41,858 bases of DNA from a virus, in the IMG/VR virus record IMGVR_UViG_3300012984_000003, positions 1 through 41,858 of that record; one strand, 5' to 3'. Under the pieces are notes generated by a model. The model was not told the origin of the DNA and made no database searches. It saw nothing but the letters and a program-made list of their open reading frames with translations. Position numbers and translations under genes: made by a program. Position 1 is the stretch's first letter. Every line of letters starts with the position of its first letter. This document shows, in pieces, positions 14,161-22,748 of this stretch.

Positions 14161-14187
14161 AGGGGCCATAACGGCCCCTTTTTTTTA
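14161..14187. terminator. Bidirectional terminator between lipoprotein and tailspike genes
   Basis: AAGGGGCC-ATAAC-GGCCCCTT is followed by eight T on the plus strand and by TTTGCTTTT on the minus strand. It separates convergent genes and overlaps the tailspike stop. Confidence 0.85.
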
Positions 14188-16512
14188 TGGTGAGTTGGCC
14201 GGGATTGTCGGCCTTGTGGCGATCACCTTCGCCATTGTGATTTTGGCACCTTCGGCCACTGCGCCGGTAAGCGCTGGCGCAATATCGATCGTGATCGGCG
14301 CGCCCGGGTTGCTCGGTGGCGTCTGGTACGGTGAACGCATCACGGTGACGGTTTGCGTGCCGCCTGCGGCCAGTGGAACGACGATCCGGGTGCCCGGGCT
14401 TAACTGCGTTGTGTAAAGCCACGGTGAACCGGTGGACGTGCCCGACGGGGTAAGCCACTGCACCAACTGCGTGGCCCCCGCCGCAGCCGCGTGAACACGT
14501 GATCGATCATCCGTCGGGAAGTAAGCCCCGGCGGTGGTCACAATGTACGGGGTCAGCGTGCTGGTGCCCACAAAGATCAGATCGCCCTGATCGAACTCTT
14601 TACCGCAAGGGAAAAACGAGGCGTCGCCGCCGTGCTCCCACGTCTGCGGATAGAAGATCTTACCCGCCGGGGAAACCAGCGCGCCCAGCAGACCGGTGAT
14701 CGTCACGGTAGGCTGTGCAATGATATTCCCGCCCACCTGGTTAACGTTCGAATAGCGGCAGCGGTTCCAGACCTGCCCGCCCTGCATGTTGACGTCATAG
14801 GCGTTACAGTTGATCAGATCAAGCACTGACTTGCTGAAAATGGTCAGGCCAGAAGATGCCCCGTGACCACCTGCCGACAAGTCGCCCCAGCAATCCAGCA
14901 GACGGCAGTTAAGATCCGTAACGCTTAAGTGAGTGGCGATCCCCAGCGCGGCGAAAGTGTCACATTTAACATTTTCAACCACCACGCGGTTTTCTTGCGC
15001 TGGCACCGAACCAAAGCCCGGGTAGGCGTCAACGGATAACTCAACCATCCCCGTTTTGCTGTAGACGTTGCGCAGCGCGTAGTTGCGGCTGGCAGGGATT
15101 AAACGCACGTCCGTGGCGCTGGTGCCCCACTTGATTTCTACGATCGGCAGCGTGTTGGCCGGTACGGTTGCAGATCCCACCGGTTCGCCGCTCACCCCGT
15201 CAACTACAAAATCTTTGGAACCGGCAATATAAACCCCTGCGGTGGTTAAGCCGGTGCCGTTGGACTTGTTCACGTCCGGGATAAGGCGCACGTTTTCGAT
15301 CGAGAAGTTGCGGCCAACCTCCACGTGTACCACCTGCCGCACGCCCAGCGCGTGAACGTTGCGGATCGTGAAGTCGTGGCAATAGTTCTCGTCCGGTGCA
15401 TCCCACGCGTATGGGCCTTTCCCGGCGATACCGATCCCGATCCCCCAGTTGGAATTAGCCAGCGTTGCGTTGATGTTGTTGATCAGGATGTTCTCGATCA
15501 CCAGCCCTTCTTTGTAAGTGCTGTTTACAACGTTCAATTCGATCGCGTCGCCCTTCATGTCAAAGAATGAAAGGTTTCGGTAAATGCCCCGGGTCATGTC
15601 TGCGTTACCGCCCTGGTGCAAGATCCCGTTAAGGCCGTTAGTGAATACAACGCCGTCAACCTCGATCGTGCCTAATGGGTTCTCCTGCCCTGCCTGCGCG
15701 CCCTGAATGACGATCGACGTTACGTTACTGCCTGCAACCTCGCCATTAAATCGCCCGTCCAGGATCCGCACGTCGCCGCCGTCATGGCGCACGCGGCATT
15801 TTTCTAACCAGCACTCGCGGATCGTGGTGTTCTTCGTCCAGATAGATCGGTTTTCCCAGCGCCCGCCCACCAGTTCGCAGTTGGTGAAGCGCGGATCGTT
15901 ACCAGCCAGGATCCACGTGCCGCCGACAATCTTCACATTGCTGCCGGTCAAAATGCCGTTGGTGTGAAGCGTGTAACCTACGCACCAAACCAGCTTATTG
16001 TTGGCGCTGGCATAGTCTAACATCGCCTGGATCGCGTCGTGCTCGTTCGCATAAGGCGCTTTGCCGATGAAATTCCACGGCGTCACGTAGCCGTTTAGCT
16101 GCTCCTGAATCGTGCCCACCGGCGTGCCGATAAAGTCAGCGCCAAATTGCGACGCCAGAACGGCCCACATCTGGGAGGAATCGTATTCGAAAAGGTTCGG
16201 CCAGTACCATTGTTGCACGCCGTTGCGATCCAGCACTTTCATGCTGGCGGCGGTCTGGGTAATAAATTTACCCTCTTTCCCGTTATATTGTGGATAACCC
16301 GACACACTGATCCCGATAGGTTGGCTAACCTGCACTAACGTGCCATCCTCTTGCTGGAAATAAACCGGGATCTGGTTGGCCGGGTTTAGTGGGTCGCTGT
16401 CCGTTTTGCCGATATAGATTTCACCACCGGCGATCGGTTCAAACCGATCACGGCGTAGAAATTCCGGGCTGGGCATCGCCACTTTACTGAAAATTTGCGT
16501 CATGTCTGCCAT
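14185..16512 (-). CDS. Tailspike: P22 gp9-like head-binding domain plus WcaM-like beta-helix
   Basis: 775 aa, with GGGGGCC before the ATG. Residues about 1-115 match the P22 tailspike head-binding domain (IAGGEIYIGKTDSDPLNPANQ, then IPVYFQQEDGT and QPIGISVSGYPQYNGKEG). Residues about 170-600 form a right-handed parallel beta-helix. Within it MKGDAIELNV, NWGIGIGIAGKG, FTIRNVHALGVRQVVHVEVG and FSIENVRL closely follow the order and wording of WcaM from the colanic acid cluster (GDAIEWNV, NWGIGIGLAGS, RQLIHVENGKHFVIRNI). The spike should bind, and perhaps cleave or deacetylate, a capsular polysaccharide related to colanic acid. Catalytic residues cannot be assigned by eye. The C-terminal 150 residues are a separate trimerisation or binding region. 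Confidence 0.9.
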   Translation of the reverse strand: MADMTQIFSKVAMPSPEFLRRDRFEPIAGGEIYIGKTDSDPLNPANQIPVYFQQEDGTLVQVSQPIGISVSGYPQYNGKEGKFITQTAASMKVLDRNGVQQWYWPNLFEYDSSQMWAVLASQFGADFIGTPVGTIQEQLNGYVTPWNFIGKAPYANEHDAIQAMLDYASANNKLVWCVGYTLHTNGILTGSNVKIVGGTWILAGNDPRFTNCELVGGRWENRSIWTKNTTIRECWLEKCRVRHDGGDVRILDGRFNGEVAGSNVTSIVIQGAQAGQENPLGTIEVDGVVFTNGLNGILHQGGNADMTRGIYRNLSFFDMKGDAIELNVVNSTYKEGLVIENILINNINATLANSNWGIGIGIAGKGPYAWDAPDENYCHDFTIRNVHALGVRQVVHVEVGRNFSIENVRLIPDVNKSNGTGLTTAGVYIAGSKDFVVDGVSGEPVGSATVPANTLPIVEIKWGTSATDVRLIPASRNYALRNVYSKTGMVELSVDAYPGFGSVPAQENRVVVENVKCDTFAALGIATHLSVTDLNCRLLDCWGDLSAGGHGASSGLTIFSKSVLDLINCNAYDVNMQGGQVWNRCRYSNVNQVGGNIIAQPTVTITGLLGALVSPAGKIFYPQTWEHGGDASFFPCGKEFDQGDLIFVGTSTLTPYIVTTAGAYFPTDDRSRVHAAAAGATQLVQWLTPSGTSTGSPWLYTTQLSPGTRIVVPLAAGGTQTVTVMRSPYQTPPSNPGAPITIDIAPALTGAVAEGAKITMAKVIATRPTIPANSP

Positions 16513-16567
16513 GTTGGCCCCCTGTGGTTAACGCATGGATTTTAACCCCGCACCGGTTAAAAAACAC

Positions 16568-16584
16568 TTGCGCATTTAGTTAAC
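16568..16584. promoter_or_regulatory. Operator-like motif, site d
   Basis: TTGCGCATTTAGTTAAC is a perfect match to TTGCGCAnnTAGTTAAC. It lies in the divergent region between the tailspike and the envelope cassette. Confidence 0.65.
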
Positions 16585-16597
16585 TATGATCTATGCT
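16568..16597 (+). promoter_or_regulatory. Candidate promoter of the envelope cassette
   Basis: TTGCGC (16568-16573) and TATGCT (16592-16597) are separated by 18 bases, about 40 bases before the start of the gene at 16636. Both elements are imperfect. Confidence 0.45.
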
Positions 16598-16635
16598 CTT
16601 TTTAGTTACTTAACGAAACTTAACGAGGCACGAAA

Positions 16636-17028
16636 ATGAAAGTAAAAAAATCATCTGTCGGAAACATCACCAAAACCGCGATCGGCGTTCTGGCTATTGC
16701 TGCCACCTTATGGGTGGGTAAGGCAGACGCTCAAACTTATAACATGAATTGCGGCGACGGTGTGCAAGCAACTGCCACGCTTACAGATATCGGATTTACC
16801 GCAGCGGTGGGCGTTGATTCTTTCGCCACTCCGTTGCCGTCGGACGTTCGCACCCTGCAAAACGGTGAATCGCTGGCACTGCAAAACGCGGTCAGTGAGT
16901 CGGGCACCGTGGCGACGTTTGCGGCCACCGACGAAATGGCCCGGCAAGGTGTCTTTAACGTCACGATCATGGACGGCACCCGCGTGCGGTTCGCTGCCAC
17001 CTGCGTGGCTTATAAGGTGACGGCGTGA
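16636..17028 (+). CDS. Secreted (periplasmic) small protein
   Basis: 130 aa, with GAGGCACG before the ATG. Residues 1-32 are a Sec signal peptide: basic start KVKKSSVGNITK, hydrophobic AIGVLAIAATLWVG, and cleavage after ADA. The mature part has one Cys near each end (YNMNCGDG and AATCVAY), which could form a disulphide, and a beta-rich composition. The gene stands between the ejection protein and tailspike genes, the position of immI/sieA in P22, with its own promoter signals and a terminator downstream. A superinfection-exclusion or host-conversion role is plausible but unproven. No family is recognised. Confidence 0.7.
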   Translation: MKVKKSSVGNITKTAIGVLAIAATLWVGKADAQTYNMNCGDGVQATATLTDIGFTAAVGVDSFATPLPSDVRTLQNGESLALQNAVSESGTVATFAATDEMARQGVFNVTIMDGTRVRFAATCVAYKVTA

Positions 17029-17291
17029 TCTGGTTCGCGCTCCTGATCTTTCTCTGCCTCCCCTTCGTGGTTCAGGTCAGGGCGTTGATCCTCCCAGTGG
17101 TGGCGGTGGTTTTCGTCCTGTCCGGTGCGGGTGACTGGCTGATAGCAAAGATTGACGGCCCAGATCCAGCCGTTCAGCAGGTGACGCCACCACCAGCCCC
17201 GACGGAATGGGATCAGATCAAGGGGAGTTACCACGGGCCAGACCACCAGCCGCAAACGGGTAACATGTTCAAAGAGTACGCCAAAAATTAA
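17025..17291 (+). CDS. Small inner-membrane protein
   Basis: 88 aa. It starts with GTG overlapping the stop of the previous gene (GTGA), so the pair is coupled. Residues 2-20 (IWFALLIFLCLPFVVQV) and 21-42 (ALILPVVAVVFVLSGAGDWLI) form one or two membrane segments. The rest is a Pro-rich linker (VTPPPAPTEWD) and polar tail. It probably works with the secreted neighbour in the cell envelope, perhaps blocking DNA entry of competing phages. This is inferred from position only. Confidence 0.65.
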   Translation: MIWFALLIFLCLPFVVQVRALILPVVAVVFVLSGAGDWLIAKIDGPDPAVQQVTPPPAPTEWDQIKGSYHGPDHQPQTGNMFKEYAKN

Positions 17292-17310
17292 GGGGCCATT
17301 TCGGCCCCTT
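17290..17310. terminator. Bidirectional terminator
   Basis: AAGGGGCC-ATTTC-GGCCCCTT separates the convergent envelope cassette and ejection-protein gene. T tracts are short on both sides. Confidence 0.65.
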
Positions 17311-17314
17311 CGCT

Positions 17315-20300
17315 TTACTCCTCGCTTTCGCCACTCTGGCGCGCTGCCTCGCTTTTCCCGTACCCTGCCAGCCAACCGGCTGGGCCGTATTTGCTGATCA
17401 GCGCTCGCTCTGCTTTCGGCAACGTGGCGCGCAGTTTCTGCCATGCTGGCAGGCCATTGATCTGGCGCTCCGCTTTCTTGATCGCCTGCTCTGCGGCCAA
17501 CTGCTCAGGCGTCGCAGTGCCAGCCCGGATCGCGTCCTGAATGCTGGTTCGGTTGGCATCACGGAACGCGGCACCCTTCACCAGATCCAGGAACTTAGGA
17601 TCGCTTAACAGGGCGTCGGCTGCATCCACCCGGGCAGTGCGCGCACGTTTGGCCGCTTCTGCCGCCTGCACGCCCATATGCGCCACCACGGCACCACCAG
17701 GCAGGACACTGGCAGCGCCCACCAGCGACGAACCAAAGATCCGGCCTAATGGCCCATCGGCATCATTAAAACGCTTAATAAAGCCGTTTAGCTTGCCGGT
17801 GGATAGATTGAACTCGTTACCCCTGCGGATCCCGTTCGCCACCGTGGCAATATTTACCAGGCGCTGGCGCTCCTCTTTGGGTAATTCCTTCATGACTTTG
17901 CCCAGCGTGCCAGACTGCCGCGCGCCGTTGTACCAATCCACAAAGCCGGGAACGTGTAAGCTCCCCTCTTTCTGGCTGCGTTTGGTGAACACGTCACCCA
18001 GCGCACTGGCAACCATTTTTTGGCGCATGTCTTTGGGCGTGTCGGCCAGTAACTGATCCCAGGCTTTGCTATCACCCGTTTGCAGTTTCTGGATCGCGCT
18101 GCCGTACTTAACCGCCGCTTGTTCTGCGCCGCTCTGGCCCATTACGCGGGTAAAACTGTCCTCCAGCGCTTTACGCTGCGCCACCAGCTTTTTGCCCACG
18201 TTCCAGATACTTTCCGCGCCGAAACCGGCGGCGGCTTCCTCCTGATCCTGGCTCAGTTGCTTATAAAGCTGGCTTAAGCGGCCCTGGCCCGCGTTCTGGA
18301 AAGGCCCGGTATTTTTATAAAGCGCCTCGCCCACGTCTTTGCGCATCTGATCCAGCAGGGCATAAGATGCCGGTTTAGGCGCTGCAAAAGTGCCGTCTGG
18401 CAGTTTTTCGCCTTTCGGGTTCAGGGCGTCTAATACTTTGCGCTCGATCGGGTGCAAATTCTCGGTGCCGCGCATGTCGTCGGCTTTCTGTAACAGATAG
18501 TCCACCGTGTTGTTGGCCTGCACGTCGGCACCCTTCGGGATCTTCTCCGCGATCGAGGAATAGACTTTCTCGGCCTGATCTGCCAGTTCGTCGATCTTTT
18601 TCTGCGCCGTGTTTTTGAACTCCTCAGACAACGCCACTTTGTTTTTGGTGCCCCCGGAAATATTGATCAGGTCGTCGGCCTCGTCGGCCAGCCTGCTGAT
18701 CTGCTTCGCGTTCTGCGCGCTCATTTCCGAACCGGTTACAGACTGCAACGCCCCCAGCACTTCGCGGGTTTGGCGGTTCTGCGTGTAGCTGCTCGGCGCT
18801 AACTGATCCTCCATGCCCAGACGGCGCGCGGCTGCTAACACCTTCTGATCCGGGTCGATCTCGTCTGCGATCGCGGCCTGTGAACGCGTGCCGGTGGCGG
18901 TGCCGCCTTGCAGGTCGGTGGGTAACGTAACCTCGCCGCCTTTGGCTGCTTTGCCTGCCTGCTCTGCGATCTTCTCCTCGGCGCTGCCGGTTTTCGCACC
19001 AAAGCCCAGCATTGTTTTGCTACCTTCCCATACTGGCTTAAGCACTTTCCCCAGCGCTTTAAACGCGGTGTCACCTGCCAGCCCCAGCCCTTCGTTTTTC
19101 GCAAACTGGGTTAACGCGTCGTCGGTTTTGGCCGCTTCGGCTGCACTGCCCACGGCATTGCGTAACAGGCTGTTAACGACAAAACGAGCGGCCCCGGGTA
19201 CGCGCTCCAGCGCCTTGATCTCGCCCGGCCCGACAAAGTACGGCAGGATCTGCGCGGCCACTTCCTCGCCCACGCCCTGGGTGTGCAAGCTACCCGGCTG
19301 CGCGCCGATCATGTTCTCCAGGCTGCTGATCGCCTTGTCCTGATTCTTATCAATACGCGGCAGAACGGTGCGCGGCACGCCCTGCGGCAACGCGCTGTTG
19401 GCCTGCGACTCTGCGCTATCTGCTGCCCAGTTCCAGATCGGGCGCGCAATGTCCACGCCTGCGTTGATAATGGCGCGGCCCGCTTTCGCGGCACCCTCGC
19501 CCGCAGCGTTGAAAGTATCCGCGATCGTGTCGGCAATGCCGCCAGCGCTTACCTGGTCATACATGCCACCGCGCTGCGGCTCCTGTGCGGCGTTCTGCTG
19601 CGTTGCAGGCGCTTGCCCTTGTGGTTGGGTTGCCTGCGGTGCTGCGGCCTGCTGCTGGCCTGCTGGCGTCGCCTGCGGGGCCGTGAAGTAACCCGGCATA
19701 ACTGCGGCCCACGCTGCTGCCTGATCGCCCTGTGCTGGGCCACCACTCGCGGCGCTTGCTTGTTCAACTGTCGGCTGCGGCGCTGCTGCTGGCTGCGTTG
19801 GCTGGGCTGGCTGTGCGGCTGGCTGCTGGGGGGAACTTTCACCGGTGGCGTATTGGCCGAACATGTTACCCGCCGAAACCTTGCGCGCGGCCTGCGCCCG
19901 CTGCTGCGGTTCACCGGCTGGCTGGTTGCCCTGCGTCCACTGGTTGAAACGCTCGTCAACATACTGCTGGCCCTCCGGGCCTGGCGTGTACTGGCCTTTT
20001 AACGCGGCGTCAGTGTTGCCCGGGCCGTCGTGGTAAGCCTGCAACGCGGTGCCCCAATCGCCATAACGATCGTACATCTGGCGCAGATAGCGCGCGCTGG
20101 CATCTGCCTGCATCTGCGGATCGTTGGCAAGCTGCTGCGGGTCGTAGCCCATTTCTTGGGCTGTGGCTGGCATAACCTGCCCCAAACCCAGCGCGCCTTT
20201 GCTGGACACTGCCGACGGGTTGCCGCTGGACTCCTTGCCCATTAATTGAGTCATAAGGCCAGACGGGATCCCGTGGGTTGCCCCTGCGTTTTCCATGATC

Positions 20301-20383
20301 TGGCCGTAGTCGTTCCCCCCAGAAGTCGGGGCGGTGTTCTGCCCCTGCTCTGGCGTAACATACTTTGCGAACATGTTAGCCAT
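17315..20383 (-). CDS. P22 gp16-like ejection protein with N-terminal lytic transglycosylase
   Basis: 1022 aa, far longer than P22 gp16 (609 aa). Residues about 27-125 are an SLT domain: catalytic Glu51 in MGKESSGNP, GLGQVMPATA (66-75), and ALQAYHDGPG (114-123). Residues about 140-275 are Gln/Ala/Pro-rich. A helical body with GIADTIADTFNAAGEGAAKAG (about 280-300) and long coiled coils follows. In this family the protein leaves the virion with DNA and forms part of the trans-periplasmic channel. The added transglycosylase would open peptidoglycan. The start is three bases after the upstream gene. It is the last gene of the structural operon. Confidence 0.88.
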   Translation of the reverse strand: MANMFAKYVTPEQGQNTAPTSGGNDYGQIMENAGATHGIPSGLMTQLMGKESSGNPSAVSSKGALGLGQVMPATAQEMGYDPQQLANDPQMQADASARYLRQMYDRYGDWGTALQAYHDGPGNTDAALKGQYTPGPEGQQYVDERFNQWTQGNQPAGEPQQRAQAARKVSAGNMFGQYATGESSPQQPAAQPAQPTQPAAAPQPTVEQASAASGGPAQGDQAAAWAAVMPGYFTAPQATPAGQQQAAAPQATQPQGQAPATQQNAAQEPQRGGMYDQVSAGGIADTIADTFNAAGEGAAKAGRAIINAGVDIARPIWNWAADSAESQANSALPQGVPRTVLPRIDKNQDKAISSLENMIGAQPGSLHTQGVGEEVAAQILPYFVGPGEIKALERVPGAARFVVNSLLRNAVGSAAEAAKTDDALTQFAKNEGLGLAGDTAFKALGKVLKPVWEGSKTMLGFGAKTGSAEEKIAEQAGKAAKGGEVTLPTDLQGGTATGTRSQAAIADEIDPDQKVLAAARRLGMEDQLAPSSYTQNRQTREVLGALQSVTGSEMSAQNAKQISRLADEADDLINISGGTKNKVALSEEFKNTAQKKIDELADQAEKVYSSIAEKIPKGADVQANNTVDYLLQKADDMRGTENLHPIERKVLDALNPKGEKLPDGTFAAPKPASYALLDQMRKDVGEALYKNTGPFQNAGQGRLSQLYKQLSQDQEEAAAGFGAESIWNVGKKLVAQRKALEDSFTRVMGQSGAEQAAVKYGSAIQKLQTGDSKAWDQLLADTPKDMRQKMVASALGDVFTKRSQKEGSLHVPGFVDWYNGARQSGTLGKVMKELPKEERQRLVNIATVANGIRRGNEFNLSTGKLNGFIKRFNDADGPLGRIFGSSLVGAASVLPGGAVVAHMGVQAAEAAKRARTARVDAADALLSDPKFLDLVKGAAFRDANRTSIQDAIRAGTATPEQLAAEQAIKKAERQINGLPAWQKLRATLPKAERALISKYGPAGWLAGYGKSEAARQSGESEE

Positions 20384-20386
20384 TAT

Positions 20387-21703
20387 TTAAAAATCCCCCG
20401 GCTGTGGTGGCTGCGTGCCCGGGAACGCTTCGGCCCAGTCTGCTTGTGCTTTCTGCGCCTCGTTCCCGCCCTTGCTCAGTGCCTGAATATACAGTTTCGC
20501 CGCCCCCTCGTCGATCCCGCGCTGGATCGCCCAGTTGCTTACCTTGTAATCACTTACACGGCGTAACGCGCTCGGGCTGGTTAAGCTCTGCTGGGCTTTG
20601 TTCAGGGTGCCCAGATAGCGGTTTAGCGCCTTAGTGGCCTGCGCGGCGTTGGTGTCCGGTGTAATGGACAATAACGCGGCCTGCGCTGCTGCGGCGTCGG
20701 CGTCGGAAACTGCGCCCATACCCTTAAGCGCCTGCACGCCGGTCTGTCGGGCGTTCGCCTGCAACGCCTGAATATCGGCCCACGTCGCTGCCGTTTCAGT
20801 GCCCGGGATCTTGCGCAGCCCTGCCGCAGTGATACCGAAAGCGCTAGTAAGGCGTTTATATTGATCGCTGCTGGTGTCGATCGTGCCGTCTTTGGTCAGC
20901 GGCCCAACAAGATCCTGCGCAGCCTGTAGGCTGTTTTGGGTCGTGTTCACCTTGTTGGTGTAGTCGCCCAGCAACCCGGTTTGATCTTCAAACTGCTTGC
21001 GCTTCGCCTCCTGTAGCCCCTGCTGCATCTGCTCGCGTTTCACCACGTTGGTTTCCCGCGTGATCTGCTGGCCCTCGCGCTGGATCTGCTGCCCGGATCG
21101 CTGCACGTCGCGGTTGGCCTCCTGGCTCGCAAAGTCCATATTCTGGCCCCGGATCGTCGCGTCGGTGCGGTAGTTCTGCGCCTGTAGCTCTTTCTGCTTC
21201 TGAAACGGAACCGTAGCCAGCCCGGCGGCGTTCACAACACTGGAAAACTGCTGCGGGTTCTGCTTCCACATCTGGAACAACTCTTGCCCGCTGCTGCCCA
21301 TTTGCGCGATCAAGTCGCGGTGTTTGCTGATCGCTGCGGCCATTGCCTGATCAGTGCCCACCTGGCTGGCAAGGTTCAGATCCCCCACCGCCTGGTTTAG
21401 CTGCGTGGCGTGGGCCTCAGACTGCACGCCCAGCGCCTTGCCGATGTTTTCAGCCTGCCCCGGGTATTTCAGCGCCAGCGCCTGCAATTTCGCAGGATCG
21501 CCACCAGCCTGCGCCAGTTCAGCGCCAAACTGCTTTTGCGTTTCTGCGGCCTGCTGGGCCTGCTGTAGCTGAAACTGGCCCATTTGGTAGTTTTGCGCGT
21601 TCTGCATGTTGCGCGAAACGTTATCCGCACCCTGCTGCGCGATCGCCAGGTTTTGCGCAAAGCTGCCGATGTTAAGATCAGTTGCCTGCCCGATTTCTGC
21701 CAT
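20387..21703 (-). CDS. P22 gp20-position ejection protein
   Basis: 438 aa, against 471 for P22 gp20. It is highly Gln/Ala-rich and helical (FQLQQAQQAAETQKQFGAEL at about 47-66; coiled coil at about 195-240 with many Gln-Arg-Glu). No membrane segments are seen. Position between the gp7-like and gp16-like genes and composition make it the middle ejection protein delivered into the cell with DNA. Sequence identity to P22 is not obvious by eye. Confidence 0.75.
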   Translation of the reverse strand: MAEIGQATDLNIGSFAQNLAIAQQGADNVSRNMQNAQNYQMGQFQLQQAQQAAETQKQFGAELAQAGGDPAKLQALALKYPGQAENIGKALGVQSEAHATQLNQAVGDLNLASQVGTDQAMAAAISKHRDLIAQMGSSGQELFQMWKQNPQQFSSVVNAAGLATVPFQKQKELQAQNYRTDATIRGQNMDFASQEANRDVQRSGQQIQREGQQITRETNVVKREQMQQGLQEAKRKQFEDQTGLLGDYTNKVNTTQNSLQAAQDLVGPLTKDGTIDTSSDQYKRLTSAFGITAAGLRKIPGTETAATWADIQALQANARQTGVQALKGMGAVSDADAAAAQAALLSITPDTNAAQATKALNRYLGTLNKAQQSLTSPSALRRVSDYKVSNWAIQRGIDEGAAKLYIQALSKGGNEAQKAQADWAEAFPGTQPPQPGDF

Positions 21704-21705
21704 GA

Positions 21706-22365
21706 TTAGACGCCCCCAAACATGCCGCCAAACATCGACGTAAAGCTATTCACATCATTAGCCGCGCCCTGGCTCATGCTGGCGTTTGCGTTGGCAGCAA
21801 CCTGCCACGGCAGCGCAGCGCGGGCCGCGTTAATGTTCCCCTTCTGGCCCTGCAACGCCGTAAGGCTGTTAGTCGTCGCGGCGCTTGCTGCGGATTGACC
21901 GCCGGCACCACTCAAACCAACGTTAACAAGGCCCATTAACTGGTTGTACATGTCTTGCTGTTGCGCGGTCATTTGGGTTAAGTAGTTCTGGCCCAACTGC
22001 GGGGCAATAGCTGCCAGCGCGTTGTTGGTGGAAGAACTACCCAGCCCGCCAGTGGCCGCAGACGCTGCCAACTGCTGGCGGCGTGCTGCCTCTGAATCCT
22101 GCGCAAACTCCTGCCCGCCGTAATACTCTTTTAACGCCGCATCACGATCGATCGGTTGCCCGGCGATCTTCTGCACGCTACCCAGCGCGGTGGTGCCCGC
22201 ATTAACGTAAGGCTCCATTAATGCGCGCTGCTCCTCCAGTAGCTGGCGCTGCATGTCCATCTGTTTATCTGTTGATTTCGCCTGCTGTTTCGCTGCCTTG
22301 CTGGCACCGATACCGCCGATGATCCCGGAAACTGCGCCACCGATCCCGCTAATTGCGCCACCCAT
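21706..22365 (-). CDS. P22 gp7-position ejection protein
   Basis: 219 aa (P22 gp7 is 229), with GAGGAGG before the ATG. The Gly/Ile-rich amphipathic start GGAISGIGGAVSGIIGGIGA, a Lys/Gln helix, and Ala/Gln-rich segments follow the style of DNA-transfer proteins. The C-terminus repeats FGGMFGG. It should exit the virion at infection and help form the DNA conduit. It overlaps the preceding gene by 17 bases. Confidence 0.75.
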   Translation of the reverse strand: MGGAISGIGGAVSGIIGGIGASKAAKQQAKSTDKQMDMQRQLLEEQRALMEPYVNAGTTALGSVQKIAGQPIDRDAALKEYYGGQEFAQDSEAARRQQLAASAATGGLGSSSTNNALAAIAPQLGQNYLTQMTAQQQDMYNQLMGLVNVGLSGAGGQSAASAATTNSLTALQGQKGNINAARAALPWQVAANANASMSQGAANDVNSFTSMFGGMFGGV

Positions 22366-22738
22366 AAGCTGGCCTCCTCAGAAAAATAACGTCTACCACC
22401 TCGCCGGTTAGCAATTCTACACGCTCCGGGGGATATTCCACAAAGCCGACTTTTTTCACCACGTTTTTGGCATGGCTGTGGGTGCCCAGTACAGGCACCC
22501 GGATCGGCAAGTGGCCCCAGTGATCGAGAAACGCCAGGCACGCGGCCCGGCTCTTTCTGCGCGCGGCGGGAAACATGGCCATATGCCCATCTATCCCCCC
22601 TTCTGCGTTCGCCATAATGGCAAACACGCAGCAACGATCCCAAAGAAAATAACGCGCCTCGGCCTCTGCGGGCCACTCTGGCAAGCCCCAGCGGTGCAAA
22701 AGCCGGATCCCGGTTTCGGGGTGTAATTCTTCCATCAT
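22349..22738 (-). CDS. GNAT-fold protein at the P22 gp14 position
   Basis: 129 aa. The ATG at 22738, with GAGGTG upstream, is preferred over a TTG eight codons earlier. Motifs fit an acetyltransferase fold: a strand with IDGHMAMFPAARRKSRAACLAF (about 49-70, CoA pyrophosphate loop position) and SHAKNVVKKVGFVEYP (about 88-103, the N-x-x-A...K-x-GF block). In P22 the gene after needle gp26 is gp14, a head-assembly protein of this kind. Whether it acetylates anything is unknown. Confidence 0.75.
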   Translation of the reverse strand: MMEELHPETGIRLLHRWGLPEWPAEAEARYFLWDRCCVFAIMANAEGGIDGHMAMFPAARRKSRAACLAFLDHWGHLPIRVPVLGTHSHAKNVVKKVGFVEYPPERVELLTGEVVDVIFLRRPAYGWRN

Positions 22739-22748
22739 GCCGGGCACC

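Noticed and set aside
19283-20002. 239-codon open frame on the plus strand
   Set aside because: Antisense to the gp16-like gene; composed of Arg, Cys and Leu runs.
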